From assembly GCA_963556495.2 (NCBI GenBank), contig OY747723.1, positions 10,262,501-10,326,500 on the forward strand: a DNA stretch of 64,000 nucleotides, written 5' to 3'. Origin of the DNA: Valencia hispanica. Lineage: Eukaryota > Chordata > Actinopteri > Cyprinodontiformes > Valenciidae. Of this stretch, positions 31,386 to 43,316 are shown in pieces. The notes under the pieces were generated by a model. It ran no database searches. It was not told the DNA's origin and saw only the letters and a program-made list of their open reading frames with translations. The position numbers and the translations under genes were made by a program. How positions within the stretch are numbered: position 1 is the first letter of the stretch; each line of letters begins with the position of its first letter.

Positions 31386-31713
31386 GTATGTTAGCTATGC
31401 CAGTTAAGTGCTAATGTGATAATAATGGTAACCTGAAAAACGCAATCCAACTCCAAACTCGCCACGGGGCAAGTGTGTCTGAGAGATGGTTTTATCTATA
31501 CCCAAACCCAAGGGGCGTGTCTGTGAGACCATGCTTGTGACCGAAGGAGTGGAAAAGATGTTCAGCTCTCTGCCAATCACAAAATACAAATGCAGTAGCG
31601 ACAGTTCAACCCTAAGAGGGCAGTCCCAATTACATTTTTATACCAAAAAGTAAACAAGTTTACACGAAAATGTAAAAAAATCCCCACAAACTGAAAGATT
31701 GCATTGGTAAAGA

Positions 31714-32407
31714 CTAGGCATGGGCCGGTATGAGATTCTGACGGTATGATAACCGTAGGCAAAAATATCACGGTTTCACAGTATTATGATTACAGCTCTA
31801 AAATGTGTATTTTTAATGTCTGTATTTTAAAAAAAGAAGGAAAAAACACTTTTTAGTGATGCAAATATGGTAACTAACTAGCATGCTAAGATAAATCATC
31901 ATTAGCATGCTAGTTACCATCTCTGCCTCAGTTTAAAAAAAAGTTACTAAGGATAGAGATGAAGAAAATAAAAATATGGTAGTTACCATATCTGCCAAGG
32001 TAACAAGCACATTTCACTAATGTCAGACTCTAATACACTTGTTCATTTCAAGACAGCATTAACTTTACCTTGAATTTAGCATACAACGATGGGTGGTGCT
32101 CCCGAACATGCGCTATCATATTCGATGTATGGTCTCATCGGGCTGCCACTGCTCTCAAGCACGTTTTGCACATCCGGCGACCTTCTTCTTCCAAGCTGTG
32201 AACGTCTGGCTTTTTACGGTAGCCAAAGGGGGAGTGGCGCTTTACGCTGCAGCTTCACGAGGGATCTTTACTTTCTCCATGACGAGACGTCACATAAAAA
32301 TAAAAAAAACGCTTATACCGCAGGGACGGTATGACGGAAAATTTTTGTGGTTTTGAAACCTTGACTTTTTCATACCGCGGTATACCTTGAAACCGGTAAC
32401 CGTTGTG
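31714..32407. mobile_element. hAT-like non-autonomous element
   Basis: Begins TAGGCATGGGCCGGTATGAG and ends with CATACCGCGGTATACC / GAAACCGGTAACCG, inverted sequences common at the ends of fish hAT MITEs. The right terminus has decayed, so the boundary is approximate and no TSD is visible. Confidence 0.55.
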
Positions 32408-32529
32408 GGCGCGCTGACAGCTGGTGTCGGGTTTCAAACCTTTTTTTCTCCGATTTTTTTCATAGAAACATACCCACAAATGACGACAGTATTGAAGCTA
32501 TATGTGGTGGACATCTAGTAGTACCAAGC

Positions 32530-33150
32530 AGTAACACCACAATACAGTAGATTTAGAGAAAAGGGCTGTTTTATTCAGCAATGTATTGCAACCCGCTACA
32601 GCACATAGGTGTTGATCCACCATCGTCTTATCTACTCCTTAGAACCTGAGCGGGCGGAGCGGGGCGGAGTAGGAGCTTGTGGCCCCGCCTAGTGGAGTTA
32701 CTACGTAACAACTCCAGTCTATTTTAGCGTTTTATTTTAACGTCTGCTACTGATTCACAGCCAGTTGAATGCAGAAATACTCAGAAACACAAATTTGAGC
32801 TCAATTTTCTCAAGATATGTCCTCTAGTGTCAGAAAAATGCCACAAGAACATGTTAACACCTAGAAAAACATGATTTTCATTGGAGTGGGTCTTTAATAA
32901 ATTCCCTTAATTAACGAGAAGTTTCCTGTTCTATTTCAGTGTGTGCTGTAAAGTTTGTTAATCCTCGGGGACGAACTCTGCCCTTTTAGAAGAGACTGAT
33001 GGTCTGGTTTAATTAAAAGTATCTCATGTATGAGATTGGTGCCCTGATGATCTTTAATAAACAGGTTAAACTCGAACGTCATAAATAATTATATTAACAT
33101 TAATTTATTGATTATAATTATTGATGCTCAGAAAACCAGACACCTTTTGT
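32530..33150. repeat. dispersed repeat fragments
   Basis: 33003-33150 (TGGTGCCCTGATGATCTTTA, AATAATTATATTAA, AACCAGAC) is matched in direct orientation by 40650-40775. 32640-32890 resembles dispersed fish repeat but lacks clear ends. Confidence 0.5.
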
Positions 33151-34307
33151 TTTAAGTTAATAGTTACAACAGGTGGAAGCAGTTGTGATGCTATGCATGC
33201 TGTTCAACGCTGCTTTTAGGACACTGAATGGAAATAACTGCCACTAGGTAATAGGAAAATAATATATGTGCTTTATGTGCTAGTTTTAACTTTATATTAA
33301 ACGGGTAGCATGTTCTGTGGATTGAAAGAAAAGTTTTTTGTTATTCATATAAATTGTTGCTGTTAGGCATTACTGCTAAACTGCCACTTCAATCCTGTCA
33401 CTTGAAAAATATTTTCCGATGATTATGTTTAACATCAAAGCTACCAGTTGTTGTTTTTGGCATGTAAACGTGCAGTCGGTAGCACTTTTCGAGGGGTAGC
33501 ACCGGCAGATAGACAGAGTCATCTATGCATGCTATGGTAGGACATTCTGAGGAGGTAGCACAGATCGTCAGTCAGTACCGGCAGCAGTGGTTCTTGATAG
33601 CGTGACCTGGGCGTTTGGGTAAAAAAAAAAGAGACTAATTTCACATCTCCAGATTTGTGCGTAGATGATGCGTTTTAAGTGGTGGTAGAATGCTTGGTCA
33701 TCTGAGCTTTCTTATTACGTTCCCTCTAAACTTGCTGTTGAAGTGGCAAAGAAGTTTGTCTGTGAAAGAAAGAATATCTCAGCACTGCTTAGTTGTAACA
33801 CATAGACCAACATTTACTTTTTTAAATTCGTAAATGGTTTAAATTAAATTCAGCTTTTTTTTGGGTCGGACATCCAGGTCCTCCAGAAGTAATCGAGCGA
33901 AGAGTAGGCTAATAGAACTACATTGTTCCTAAGCATCTTGAGCTGGAGCGGGGCACAAATTAATCTTCAAGGAGCTGCAGTAGCTGTATCACCGTTGCTC
34001 GCATGTTTTTTTTTATCTTAGGCTGAGACATAATCATATCCGGGTAAAGTAATTTTATTTAATCTACAAGTTTTCAGGAATAACATGTTGAACTCTGCTG
34101 GTTAGGCCCAGGGACTGCAAGTGTACACACTCACTATGGCATATTAGCTAGTACATTTATATATAATCTATAATCAATATGCTTCAAATTTAGAATGCAT
34201 TGGACAATTTTCTAATTTGGTTTTATAAATCAATACTCAATACGTGTGCAAAGATGGGTTGTGTAAATCTAATAACGCTGTCGTAGTTAGTTTTAAGTTT
34301 GTGTAAT

Positions 34308-34311
<4 letters not shown>

Positions 34312-34405
<94 letters not shown>

Positions 34406-34440
34406 CTTTTCTTTCAATCCACAGAACATGCTACCCGTTT

Positions 34441-34473
<33 letters not shown>
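34312..34473. repeat. (TA)n microsatellite, two blocks
   Basis: 34312-34405 uninterrupted TA, then 34441-34473 impure TA, separated by an inverted copy of the sequence at 33300. Confidence 0.95.
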
Positions 34474-34981
34474 GCATATGCATTGGTGGTGCTCTCTGGT
34501 AGAATCAACTGTCTTCTGAATGTGACTTAGTGATGTGGCAGCCGTCGATTGAGCCAGCATGGATGATGCTCTGGACAGTACTACCCAAAGCACTCTGCAG
34601 GTCACCCTGTATGATGTTCCACTCTTCAACCAGAAAAGACCAGGATAGGTCTCAGTTTCAGAACTCCATCCACATCTCTGATCCTCTTCAGCAGATCCAG
34701 CAAAACTTCCATTTTAAGTTTGAAGGATGGTCTCGGAAGAGGTTCTCCATCCTCTTCCATGAAAAACTATCAATAGCTACACAATAAATATTCCTTCTGT
34801 AAATATTTTTGATGTCTTACAAATTTTGTTTTCATTCAGTTATTTCTAATTGTTCCAAGAGCCTAAATGACAATAAAACAGTTGATAAAATTAGTTAATG
34901 AGAATTACTAGTTGTTTCAATCAGTTTATTGATAACAAATAGCAAAAAACTAAATATCAAATGTGACAAGAACAAATAAAT

Positions 34982-35059
34982 TCAAACAGAAAACAGACTA
35001 TCCGCCCTGTCCTTGTTCTCCTGGGCTCTCCCCTCAGCCTCCATTCGCTGCCTGATGTA
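34982..35059 (-). CDS. possible terminal coding exon, unknown protein
   Basis: - strand: acceptor TCTCTGTTTAG, then a 26-codon frame reading YIRQRMEAEGRAQENKDRAD and ending SLFSV-stop, ~52 nt before an AATAAA (34925-34930 on the - strand). A charged, helix-like peptide, not recognised. A candidate upstream exon near 35180-35270 reads MDLQGKVILLQANNTWGG but has a poor donor. Could be chance; no family evidence. Confidence 0.2.
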   Translation of the reverse strand, partial: YIRQRMEAEGRAQENKDRADSLFSV

Positions 35060-36556
35060 CTAAACAGAGAACATCACTGTTGACAAAAAGGACAACAGAA
35101 CCTTTTGGGAAATGCACATTAACTAATTAATTAATTAAGTTAAAATTATATCTTCATTACACGTGTACATACAGTACTTTTCTTTTAACCGCCCCATGTG
35201 TTATTGGCCTGCAAGAGGATGACCTTCCCCTGCAGGTCCATCTTAACCAGAATTGTCTTCATAACACAGACAGAAAATAAGTGAGGACGGAAACATGACA
35301 AGTGTATTAATCCATGAATGCAAAACTATAATTTTTGCAGCAGAACACGTGGGAACTATACTCTACCGAGATCCCAGGTTCTGCAGTGTTTGAGCGTTAA
35401 TATAAGTGTACTGTAAGCATAAGGTGTGTAACTGGATATATTCTTCTACCTCGATGTCACAGTGACCTCTTTGCCCCCGCCAAGAGGTTATAGTTTCTCT
35501 TAAAAGAAGTAGTCATATCTTTGGCCCCTAAAACATATGAAAGAAAGTTTAATTTACAAAAATCAAACTTATAAGTGGCAATACATGAAGAACCATGGGA
35601 ACACCATATGAGCTCATTTACGAGCGATGATTTTTTAAAGAAATATATACAAAGAAAACATGTCTATGCAAACGACAAAGGCTGACAACACAAACTTTAA
35701 GCTTTTAATTTTTGTACAGCCAGATTTTAGCGTCATGTATACAAATGGTGCAAACTAGGCTAACCTAGCTGTTTCAGCTAACATCTGCAGTTAGGCTATG
35801 GTTTGTTTACATGACTAATTATATGCCACTTATGCATAATCGCATTTAAGCAAGCAAGAAAAAATTTATACAGTCTTATGAGTCATTAAGCTGCTGAATG
35901 TTGCAGCCTCTGTCTAAGGCCTGTGCTGCATTCAGGCAGCATGGGAAATCCCTTCTTCTTCTTCTAATGAAATTTTGGCAGGCTGCACGTCAGATGGCAC
36001 ATTGGGGCCTTTCTATGGGAAATCTCATACACCACCCTACTCTTTTCTATACGGTTTCAAAGCAAATTAGTTAATTGTTTGTTTCAATTCAGTGACGATA
36101 ATTTCCAGACTAATACATTGGAGTTAAAATTAGGCTAATTCAGATTCTGTTTTTAAAAGTATTTATTCAACCTCATAATTTCAGATTCAATCTGAGTAAT
36201 TTCATTTTCTAATGGCTCAATGTTCTACCCATACATGTCTGTCTATTTAAACAATTTTAGAATTTTAAAGATGCCGTAGGAACTACATAGTTCTCTTAGT
36301 CGATTACTTCTCAAGGACTTGGATGTCCGACCTAAAAGAATTTAAACCATTTTCGAATTTAAAAAATTAATTTTTCGTCGATGTGTTACAACTAAGCAGT
36401 GCTGAGATATTCTTTCTTTCACAGACAAACGTCTTTGCCACTTCAACAGCAAGTTTAGAGGGAACGTAATAAGAAAACTCTGATGACCCAGCATTCTACC
36501 AGCATTGAAATGCATCATGTATCCACAAATCTGGAGACGTGAAATTAGTCTCAGAA

Positions 36557-37210
36557 CTCCTCATGCACTTGTAAACGTGGTTTTGTCTGTGTGTATCAGG
36601 CAATTGGTGCATGAGTATTTAACGATTTGTATGCGTAGGAGCCATTTTATATTCGTAGTTAGTTTTAAATTCATGTAATTTGAAATTGTGCGTGTGTTAA
36701 TGTATTTTGTACTCATAATTTCTTGATATTTGTATGTAAATTTGAACACACAATGTAAATGTATGTACGTTTATCTGAATCAATTTAGTATAGTTCTGGC
36801 AACAGTGTATACAGTAACGTGTTAAAGACAAACAAGGCAGGATTTTCATTTTCATCTACTTAAGCTGGTATGGTAAAATTATTTTTCACAGGCTCAATAA
36901 AGTAACTCCTAGCACCTTCAACAGGAGTACTGAGAATAGCACATTTGCAAATGAAGTCTCCAAGACTGACCCCTCAGCCTTGCCTTTGTGTTGGGGTAGG
37001 TAGATTGGGGTCAGAGAGGATGTTCGCCCAGGGCACCAAACAGGCTAGGGCCACTCCTGGCTGCAGGACATGTTCAGGGCCAGGTTAATTAAGAGGGAAG
37101 TTACAGATGTTCTCATAATTTATTGCTTTATGTATTTAATATTTCCTTTACATTCTTGTCAGCACAACAAAAGAGCACTATAGACCAGGGAAACTGCTTA
37201 TATGTATATA
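36557..37210. repeat. copy of the 12140-12340 repeat, then unassigned sequence
   Basis: 36535-36755 aligns with 12140-12345 (TGTATCAGGCAATTGGTG, GTAGGAGCCATTTT, GTTAGTTTTAA). 36760-37210 shows nothing. Confidence 0.55.
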
Positions 37211-37603
37211 CATTGGGGCAAAATATATTTGGCAGCCACCAGTTGTGCAAGTTGTCCCATTTAAAAAAATTAGAGAGGTCTGTAATTTCCATCATTGTTT
37301 AACTTCAACTGTGAGAGACATGTGGTAAAACAAATCCAAGAAATCACGTTGTATGATTTTTTAAGAATTTTATTTGTATATTGGTGCAGAAAATAAATAT
37401 TTAGCACATATAAACAAGCATGAATTCTGGCCCTCACAGACTTGTTACTTCTTCTTTAAGAAGCTCTGTTCTCCACTTGATACCTGTATTGATGGCGTCT
37501 ATTTGAATTCCTTATCTGTATAAAAGATACCTTAAAACAGTCAAACTCCAACCTCCATCATGGCTAAGAGGAGAGAGCTGTCTAAGGACACAAATGAATA
37601 AGG
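37211..37603 (+). mobile_element. truncated Tc1-like element, 5' end
   Basis: TA at 37209-37210 precedes a TIR related to that of 8701-11226 (ATTTGGCAGCCACCAG, GTTGTCCCATTTAAAAA). It then has the shared 5' leader and a transposase start MAKRRELSKDT at 37560 that stops at once. The rest is missing. Confidence 0.8.
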
Positions 37604-37969
37604 CTTGCAATGGCGCCCCCTCCAGCAGGCGCCCTAGTTGGTCGCCTATGCCTGACCATGAAAGTCCAGTGAAATTATTGGAAATGCGACTATGGATCCA
37701 GAGCAGCTATAAAAAGCGGAGAAAGAAAGCGGAAGTTCAAAGCATCTCTTCCATCTATCATAATCAGCAAAGATCAAACCTCTGACTCCACTGTCTCTCT
37801 ACACGGCTTTCTAATGATATGACCAGCCTGAGATTTAAAGAGGAACGGCAAAAGCAAATGAGATGGATGAGCAGTGCTTCCAAACAACTGGCGGTGTCAA
37901 CTATGACATGTTACTGTGGATTATCATCTCTGCTGCCTGGATATTGAGCTGTTTGCATGCCATTGCAGT

Positions 37970-38180
37970 CATAAGACTCATAAGTCTTATGACTGTCATA
38001 CAAGTCTTCAGCCAGAGATCTCTAAGATTTGTTTCAAGACTGACTGCTACCGAATATCCTTCCTGCCCCCGGCATCGACATCAAGATTGACTCTTTAAAG
38101 ATACTTGGATGAGATTAGTTACGATAACACTTAATTTCTCTTTGGAATAAATAAAGTATTTTTGAATTTGAATTTTGAAA
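37970..38180 (+). mobile_element. L2/Rex1-like LINE 3' tail
   Basis: Decayed TCTTCAGCCAGAGATCTC, TCCTTCCTGCCC and the AATAAAGTATTTTTGAATTT end shared with the other copies. Confidence 0.7.
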
Positions 38181-40600
38181 ATAAGCTCCATTTGCAATAG
38201 CTATATTTTAGCTGATACATTAATCTCAAATAATTGTGTGAAAAATAAAAAAAATATATGAATCCTTCAGTATGGAACATCTTGATTTGGCAGTATTTGT
38301 CCACTCTTGTTCGAAAATCTTCAAATCTGTCAGTTTGCGAGGGTCTGTGCCTGTGAACTCGTTACTTTAGATCCTGACCTCTCTCAGCAGTACCTCCCAG
38401 CTACAGTCAGTGCTACTCCCTCTCCATTCTATAATCACAGTTGAATGAGGGAAGATTACACCTCATTATTGATTAAAAAACGTGTGAAGCCAAAGTGGAG
38501 CCTGTATGAGAAAAACTGTGTAAAAGATGTTTAGATTGTTTTTAACTGTTCTTGGAGAAATATTCAAAAAGCATGTTAAATTACAACCCCTGCTACCTCT
38601 ATTAGTTGAATATATTTGTTCTTTCCAATTTCTTTTATTTTTTGTCATAAAATGTTTTAATTATTGGGTGATATCTACAGTACAGTTTGGTACAGTAAAA
38701 GGACAAAAAATTTAATTTGTTTACTCCGCTCATTCTATCTGTTGATATCCATTTCAACTGAAGGCAGAACTCATAAAATGTAACCCTAAATTTATAGGTG
38801 TTCAGATGGACATGAGTGCATCCTTGGAAAAAGAAGCTCAGATGCACAAAATGCAATGGACTGAACTTTACGCTGAAGCTGAGATGGAATGCTAGGAATG
38901 CATATTCTGAGGAAGAAGCTGGAATATAACTTTTAGTACAATCATCTGGGTGTTGAAAAAGCAGACGATTAGATGAAAGTAGATGGTCAGTGATTTGTTA
39001 GGAGAGGTTACTCAAGTTTGAAACAATTGTTTCCAGTAATTCCAGTTTATTAGAAACTTTCTGGAAAAAAATATTAGCAACACATATTTTATCCACACAT
39101 CTGACTCACAGCACACTCTGGCCCTCTTGTATAGGGATCTCTCACTCTTGAGAACAATAGAATGATCTCGTGGCTGCACTTGAGGGTGTAGAGGAGTGAG
39201 ATTAGTGCAGGGGTTTGGGCTTAACAATAGGACCCGAGCCTGGGTGGAACTGCGGGAAGTCTGCCATTCGCGACACAGCCCTCTTGCACCGCTTAAAGGG
39301 TAATGAATTATGTGACCAGCTGGTGATGTCAACATTTGGTTGTCAGCTTTGGTGGTTTCTGAAAAAACATCATAATCCAATGTGGGAATAGGTCACGTGG
39401 ACAGTTCATATCCAGAGAGGGGGAAGGAAGAACTCTTTGATATAACAACTACATACATGATAAAAACTTTCGTCAGTACTTCTCAAAGCTTTCTGAAGCT
39501 CTTTCCCTGTTTTCCTTTGGACATCTGCTGCAATTTTAGTCCAGTCCTTTACAATTTTCAGAGGAGCCTAGCAAAGAATCAACACCATTTTGGATCTCTT
39601 GACATTTTCCAGCTTACCAACAGCTTGTTAGGACAACAATTTGTTCACATTTCTTTCGTTGGGTGTGAAAGTTATCATAGGTTGATGCAGTCTAACATGC
39701 AAAAAAAAAAATTTTGCAGCTACACTCTAAAAAATGTACATAAAAAAGACAGTAAATGACTATTGAATTGAAAAAAGTCAATGATTGTAATACTTATGTC
39801 AAAATGCTGTAAATCAAGAAATGGTCAACTGTAGGCTATGTGCGTTCGTGACAGATCGTAGCCTTGAATTTGGAACTACAAAGACAAAGAAAATCCCTGA
39901 AGTCAGGAGACACTCGCCCGAGAAGAGGAATGCGCCGCAAAAACAAACACGTTTCCTTGGCAACTCTGGCCATTCTGTGCAGAGAAACTCCAGCTTCACT
40001 GCAGTTAATGGCATATTTACCTTTACTGCAGTTGTTTTGTATTTAAAACATATGTGAGAGAGATGTGTGAACACAGGTCGCACAAGTAATGTCAGGGAAA
40101 CTGACGTTGTGGAGCCTAAAACTTTGATGAGTTTTTAAGCACTGAAACCGTGTGCTCACTAGCATCGCCGCTGGGCTGTGTGTTTTGAAACTGGTTATAT
40201 CCTGAAGGGATCCACTGTTTTATTACCCTCTTGCCATCTTTTCTCTCTCTTTCCACACTGATTAAATTATGCGTAGCATTTCGGGTTCTGTTCAATCGCC
40301 GGCTGGGCCCTTCCATTATTAGGCCAAAGCTAACTCCATTGTTCTTTGTTGCTACCTAAAGGAAGAGAAAGACACATGACTTTCCCATCCCTATTTATGA
40401 TAAACTGTGTTTTGAAGTGATTCTCTGATGCGTATTGTTCCTTCCATCCACATATTATTCATTTTCTAAGATCTGTAGTAGTTTAGTTTGCATGCTGTAG
40501 AATAGATGGGATTTATTGACAACCATAAGGTTGATCTGCTTCCTTAATATACCCCCCTATATATTAAAGAGAAGCTTTCTGTGCTTTTTCAGGTGTGTGT
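38181..40600. other. intergenic, nothing recognised
   Basis: No splice-consistent coding segments or terminal repeats were seen on either strand. Confidence 0.45.
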
Positions 40601-40779
40601 ATGCAATTTTTGTTCATACCTTCAGAAGACACTAGGTGTCTGGTATTATAATTTGTTCCACAAGGAACTGGTGCCCTGAACTCTAATTAAAAGATTAAAA
40701 CTTGAACTTCATCAATAATTATATTAATATCAAAAGATTGATCATAATTATTGATGGTTTTGTAAACCAGACATTAATC

Positions 40780-41380
40780 GCACACGATGTGTCACAACAT
40801 TAGTAAAGATGAAGTGAGGAAAGCTTTGAATAGGATGAAGAGGGGAAAGGCAGTTGGTCCTGATGACATACCTGTGAAGGTATGGAAGTGCCTAGGAGAG
40901 GTGGGAGTAGAGTTTTTGACTAGGTTGTTCAGCAAGATCTTGAAGAGTGAGAAGATGCCTACTGAATGGAGGAAAAGTGTTTTAGTGCCATTTTTTAAGA
41001 ACAAGGGAGATGTACAGAATTGTGGCAACTACAGCTAATGAGTCATACAATGAAGCTGTGGAAAAGGCTGGTAGAAGCTAGGCTTAGGTCAAAAGTCAGC
41101 ATTTGTGAGCAGCAGGAAGGTTTCATGCTAAGAAAGAGTACTACAGATACAAATTTTGCTTTGAAGGTGTTGATGGAGAAGTACAGGAAGGTCAGAGGGA
41201 GCTGCATTGTGTCTTTGTAGATTTAGAGAACGCATATGAAGGTTACCCAGAAAAGAGCTGTGGTATTGCATGAAGCAGTCTGGAGTGGCAAAGAAGTATG
41301 TTAGAGTAGTGCAGGATATGTATGAGAGCTGTAAGACAGCAGTGTGGTGTGCCTTGGACTAGTAATCCACTGGTACATAG
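40780..41380 (+). mobile_element. RTE-type LINE reverse-transcriptase fragment
   Basis: Reads ISKDEVRKALNRMKRGKAVG, PDDIPVKVWKCLGEVGVEFL, EWRKSVLVPFFKNKGDVQNC, then SHTMKLWKRLVEARLRSKVS, EQQEGFMLRKSTTDTNFALK and a broken DLENAYEG. Both ends are missing and there are several frameshifts. Confidence 0.9.
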
Positions 41381-41384
41381 TGAA

Positions 41385-41545
41385 AAAAGGGAATGTCGAC
41401 GAGCCGAGAGAAAATGGCGGAAAACTCGACTCCAGGTTCACTGTGAGATCTACAAAGAGAGACTGAACAGATATCAATGAACTCTAAAAGATGCAAGGGA
41501 ATCGTTCTTTTCTGAAATCATCAACAGAAACATTAAATGCTCAAA
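41385..41545 (+). mobile_element. fragment of a second LINE
   Basis: Reads AERKWRKTRLQVHCEIYKER and LKDARESFFSEIINRN, a motif found between endonuclease and RT in fish L2/Rex1-like LINEs. Directly abuts the RTE fragment. Confidence 0.6.
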
Positions 41546-41964
41546 TAAGTTCAGGGAGTGAGATGGAAAGGGTCTTAATGAAAAGGCAAGGTGAGATGGT
41601 CTCGGGGAGGCAGATGGTAAGGTGGGTGAGGCAGTGGGATTTGAGGTTTCCCTTTTTCTGGTTCCAGGAGCTGATCAGCAGTGGGAAGTCAGAGGATGGA
41701 CAGGCTGGAGTTTGGCTACGGAGACTCGAGGTGAGTGAATAGAGGAAGGCAGGCGAAGGAGCAGCGAGGGGGCCGCCCAGGGAGATCCACGGAGGATGAG
41801 GAGCAGAGGCTGACCATGCAAGGTTGAGGGGATTCTGGGAAAGAGCGGTCCAGCATGGAGAACTGCGAGAGGAAAAAACAGAACTCAGCTGAGCACAAAA
41901 ATTAGTTTTACAAAGAGCTGAGAGCACTAAGATTGGCCTGTTACCACACAAGTTATTCAACCAT

Positions 41965-42355
41965 GTGGCATCTGCCTCTGGGATCTGCTCCTCCTTTAAG
42001 CTCCTCTTGTTCTGCCACTAATGAAGAACACCTGGGGACCCAGTCTGCCTGTCACACCCTGCAGTGGAACCAGGTAACCACACAGACCCATCCAGCCCCC
42101 ACCCCCCGACGGACGGCACCTGGCGACCAGAGGAAGCAGTGCAAGACGCATCGAAAGCAGTGATAAGAGAAGGGTCAAGAAAGAGAGCTCTTCAGATCCA
42201 TACCCTTTCCAGTTGACCAGAAACTGCCAATGATGTCTAAGAGCACGAACATCCACAATGTGCCATACTGTGAAAGCGGGATGAGCATCAATCACCCGGG
42301 CGGGTGGAGGGGGAGCAGCTGGAGGGTACAAAGGAGAAGAGAAGAACGGCTTCAA
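41965..42355 (-). mobile_element. gypsy retrotransposon 3' fragment with chromodomain
   Basis: - strand reads [20 protein letters not shown] and [15 protein letters not shown], the integrase-terminal chromodomain of fish chromoviral gypsy elements. It then runs into a segment (41966-42085) whose inverse appears at 42660-42765, probably LTR sequence. Confidence 0.75.
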
Positions 42356-42659
42356 CTGGGAGACATGAAGGACTGGATGGACTCTAAGATGACTAGAAAG
42401 CTAAGACAAACAGAAAATGTGCTAAGGATGGACCCAGTCTGCCTGTAACACCCTGCAGAAACCAGGTAACCACACTGACCCATTCAGAACACAGCCCTGA
42501 TAATATAACATCCTAACTCTTGCATAGTGGAAATTATAATTTTTTAACTGAGTTCTTTTGGCTTGCAGTGATAGTACCAAATATAGTGCTTTGAAAAAAC
42601 ATATTTGTTCCCTTTTGGATTTTATCTCTTTTGTTCATCAAACAAATTGTTTTGTCATA

Positions 42660-42765
42660 GTGGTTACCTGGTTCCACTGTAGGGTGTGACAGGCAGACTG
42701 GGTGTTCTTCATTAGTGGCAGATCAAGAGGAGCTTAAAGGAGGAGCAGATCCCAGAGGCTGAACA
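42660..42765 (+). repeat. inverse copy of the gypsy LTR fragment
   Basis: GGTGTGACAGGCAGACTGGG and GAGGAGCTTAAAGGAGGAGC are the reverse complement of sequence at 41966-42085. Confidence 0.75.
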
Positions 42766-43316
42766 AAACATGACTTCAATGGCACTTGTTTAACAAAATG
42801 AACTAGATGTAAAAAATCTCAAAAGCAACATATCATTTCCCGATCTGAAGAAATTCCAAAACAGATAATAAGATCACTGACATCTTTAGGTCTGATAGAC
42901 ATTTTAACACAAATGAAGATAACACAGAACAGTGGTGACCCTTACAAGGAGTAGTAAGCTAACCAAAATCAGTCTGACTGATTCAGGAGGTCACAAAAGA
43001 ACCTGGAACAACAGACATTACACTGGACTTTGAAGTAAAATTAAAAGAGTGACTGCTAGTTGGTGGCTGTTTCACCTTCTCCATTCCAGTGGATTAACTA
43101 GATCTAGTAATAAAACTGGATGTATTATGTATGAAACAGGTTGAAGTGTTTAGAATGCTGTGACAGTTTTTCTACAATTAATTAACGTTTTCAAAATCCC
43201 AATATATAATCATACTCATAGTATTACTATATATGATATGATAACAATATGATACATATCATATTGCCCAATTTTTACCGATATACATCCCTAGTAATCA
43301 CGTAAAATATGATGTG
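42766..43316. other. intergenic, nothing recognised
   Basis: AT-rich; no elements called. Confidence 0.5.

Larger units (their letters stand above)
33630..36556. repeat. segment bounded by ~300-bp inverted arms
   Basis: Arms ~33630-33945 and ~36262-36556 are inverted copies; TCTGTGAAAGAAAGAATATC and GTTCCCTCTAAACTTGCTGT are exact in both. The 2.3-kb interior holds (TA)n, a possible terminal exon at 34982-35059, and a second inverted repeat: 34403-34440 mirrors 33300-33340 outside the left arm. No transposase recognised. Outer limits are approximate. Confidence 0.75.

Noticed and set aside
37594..37785. Small ORF beginning MNKACNGAPSSRRPSW as a gene
   Set aside because: It starts within the truncated Tc1 leader and continues into unassigned sequence; no domain or splice evidence.
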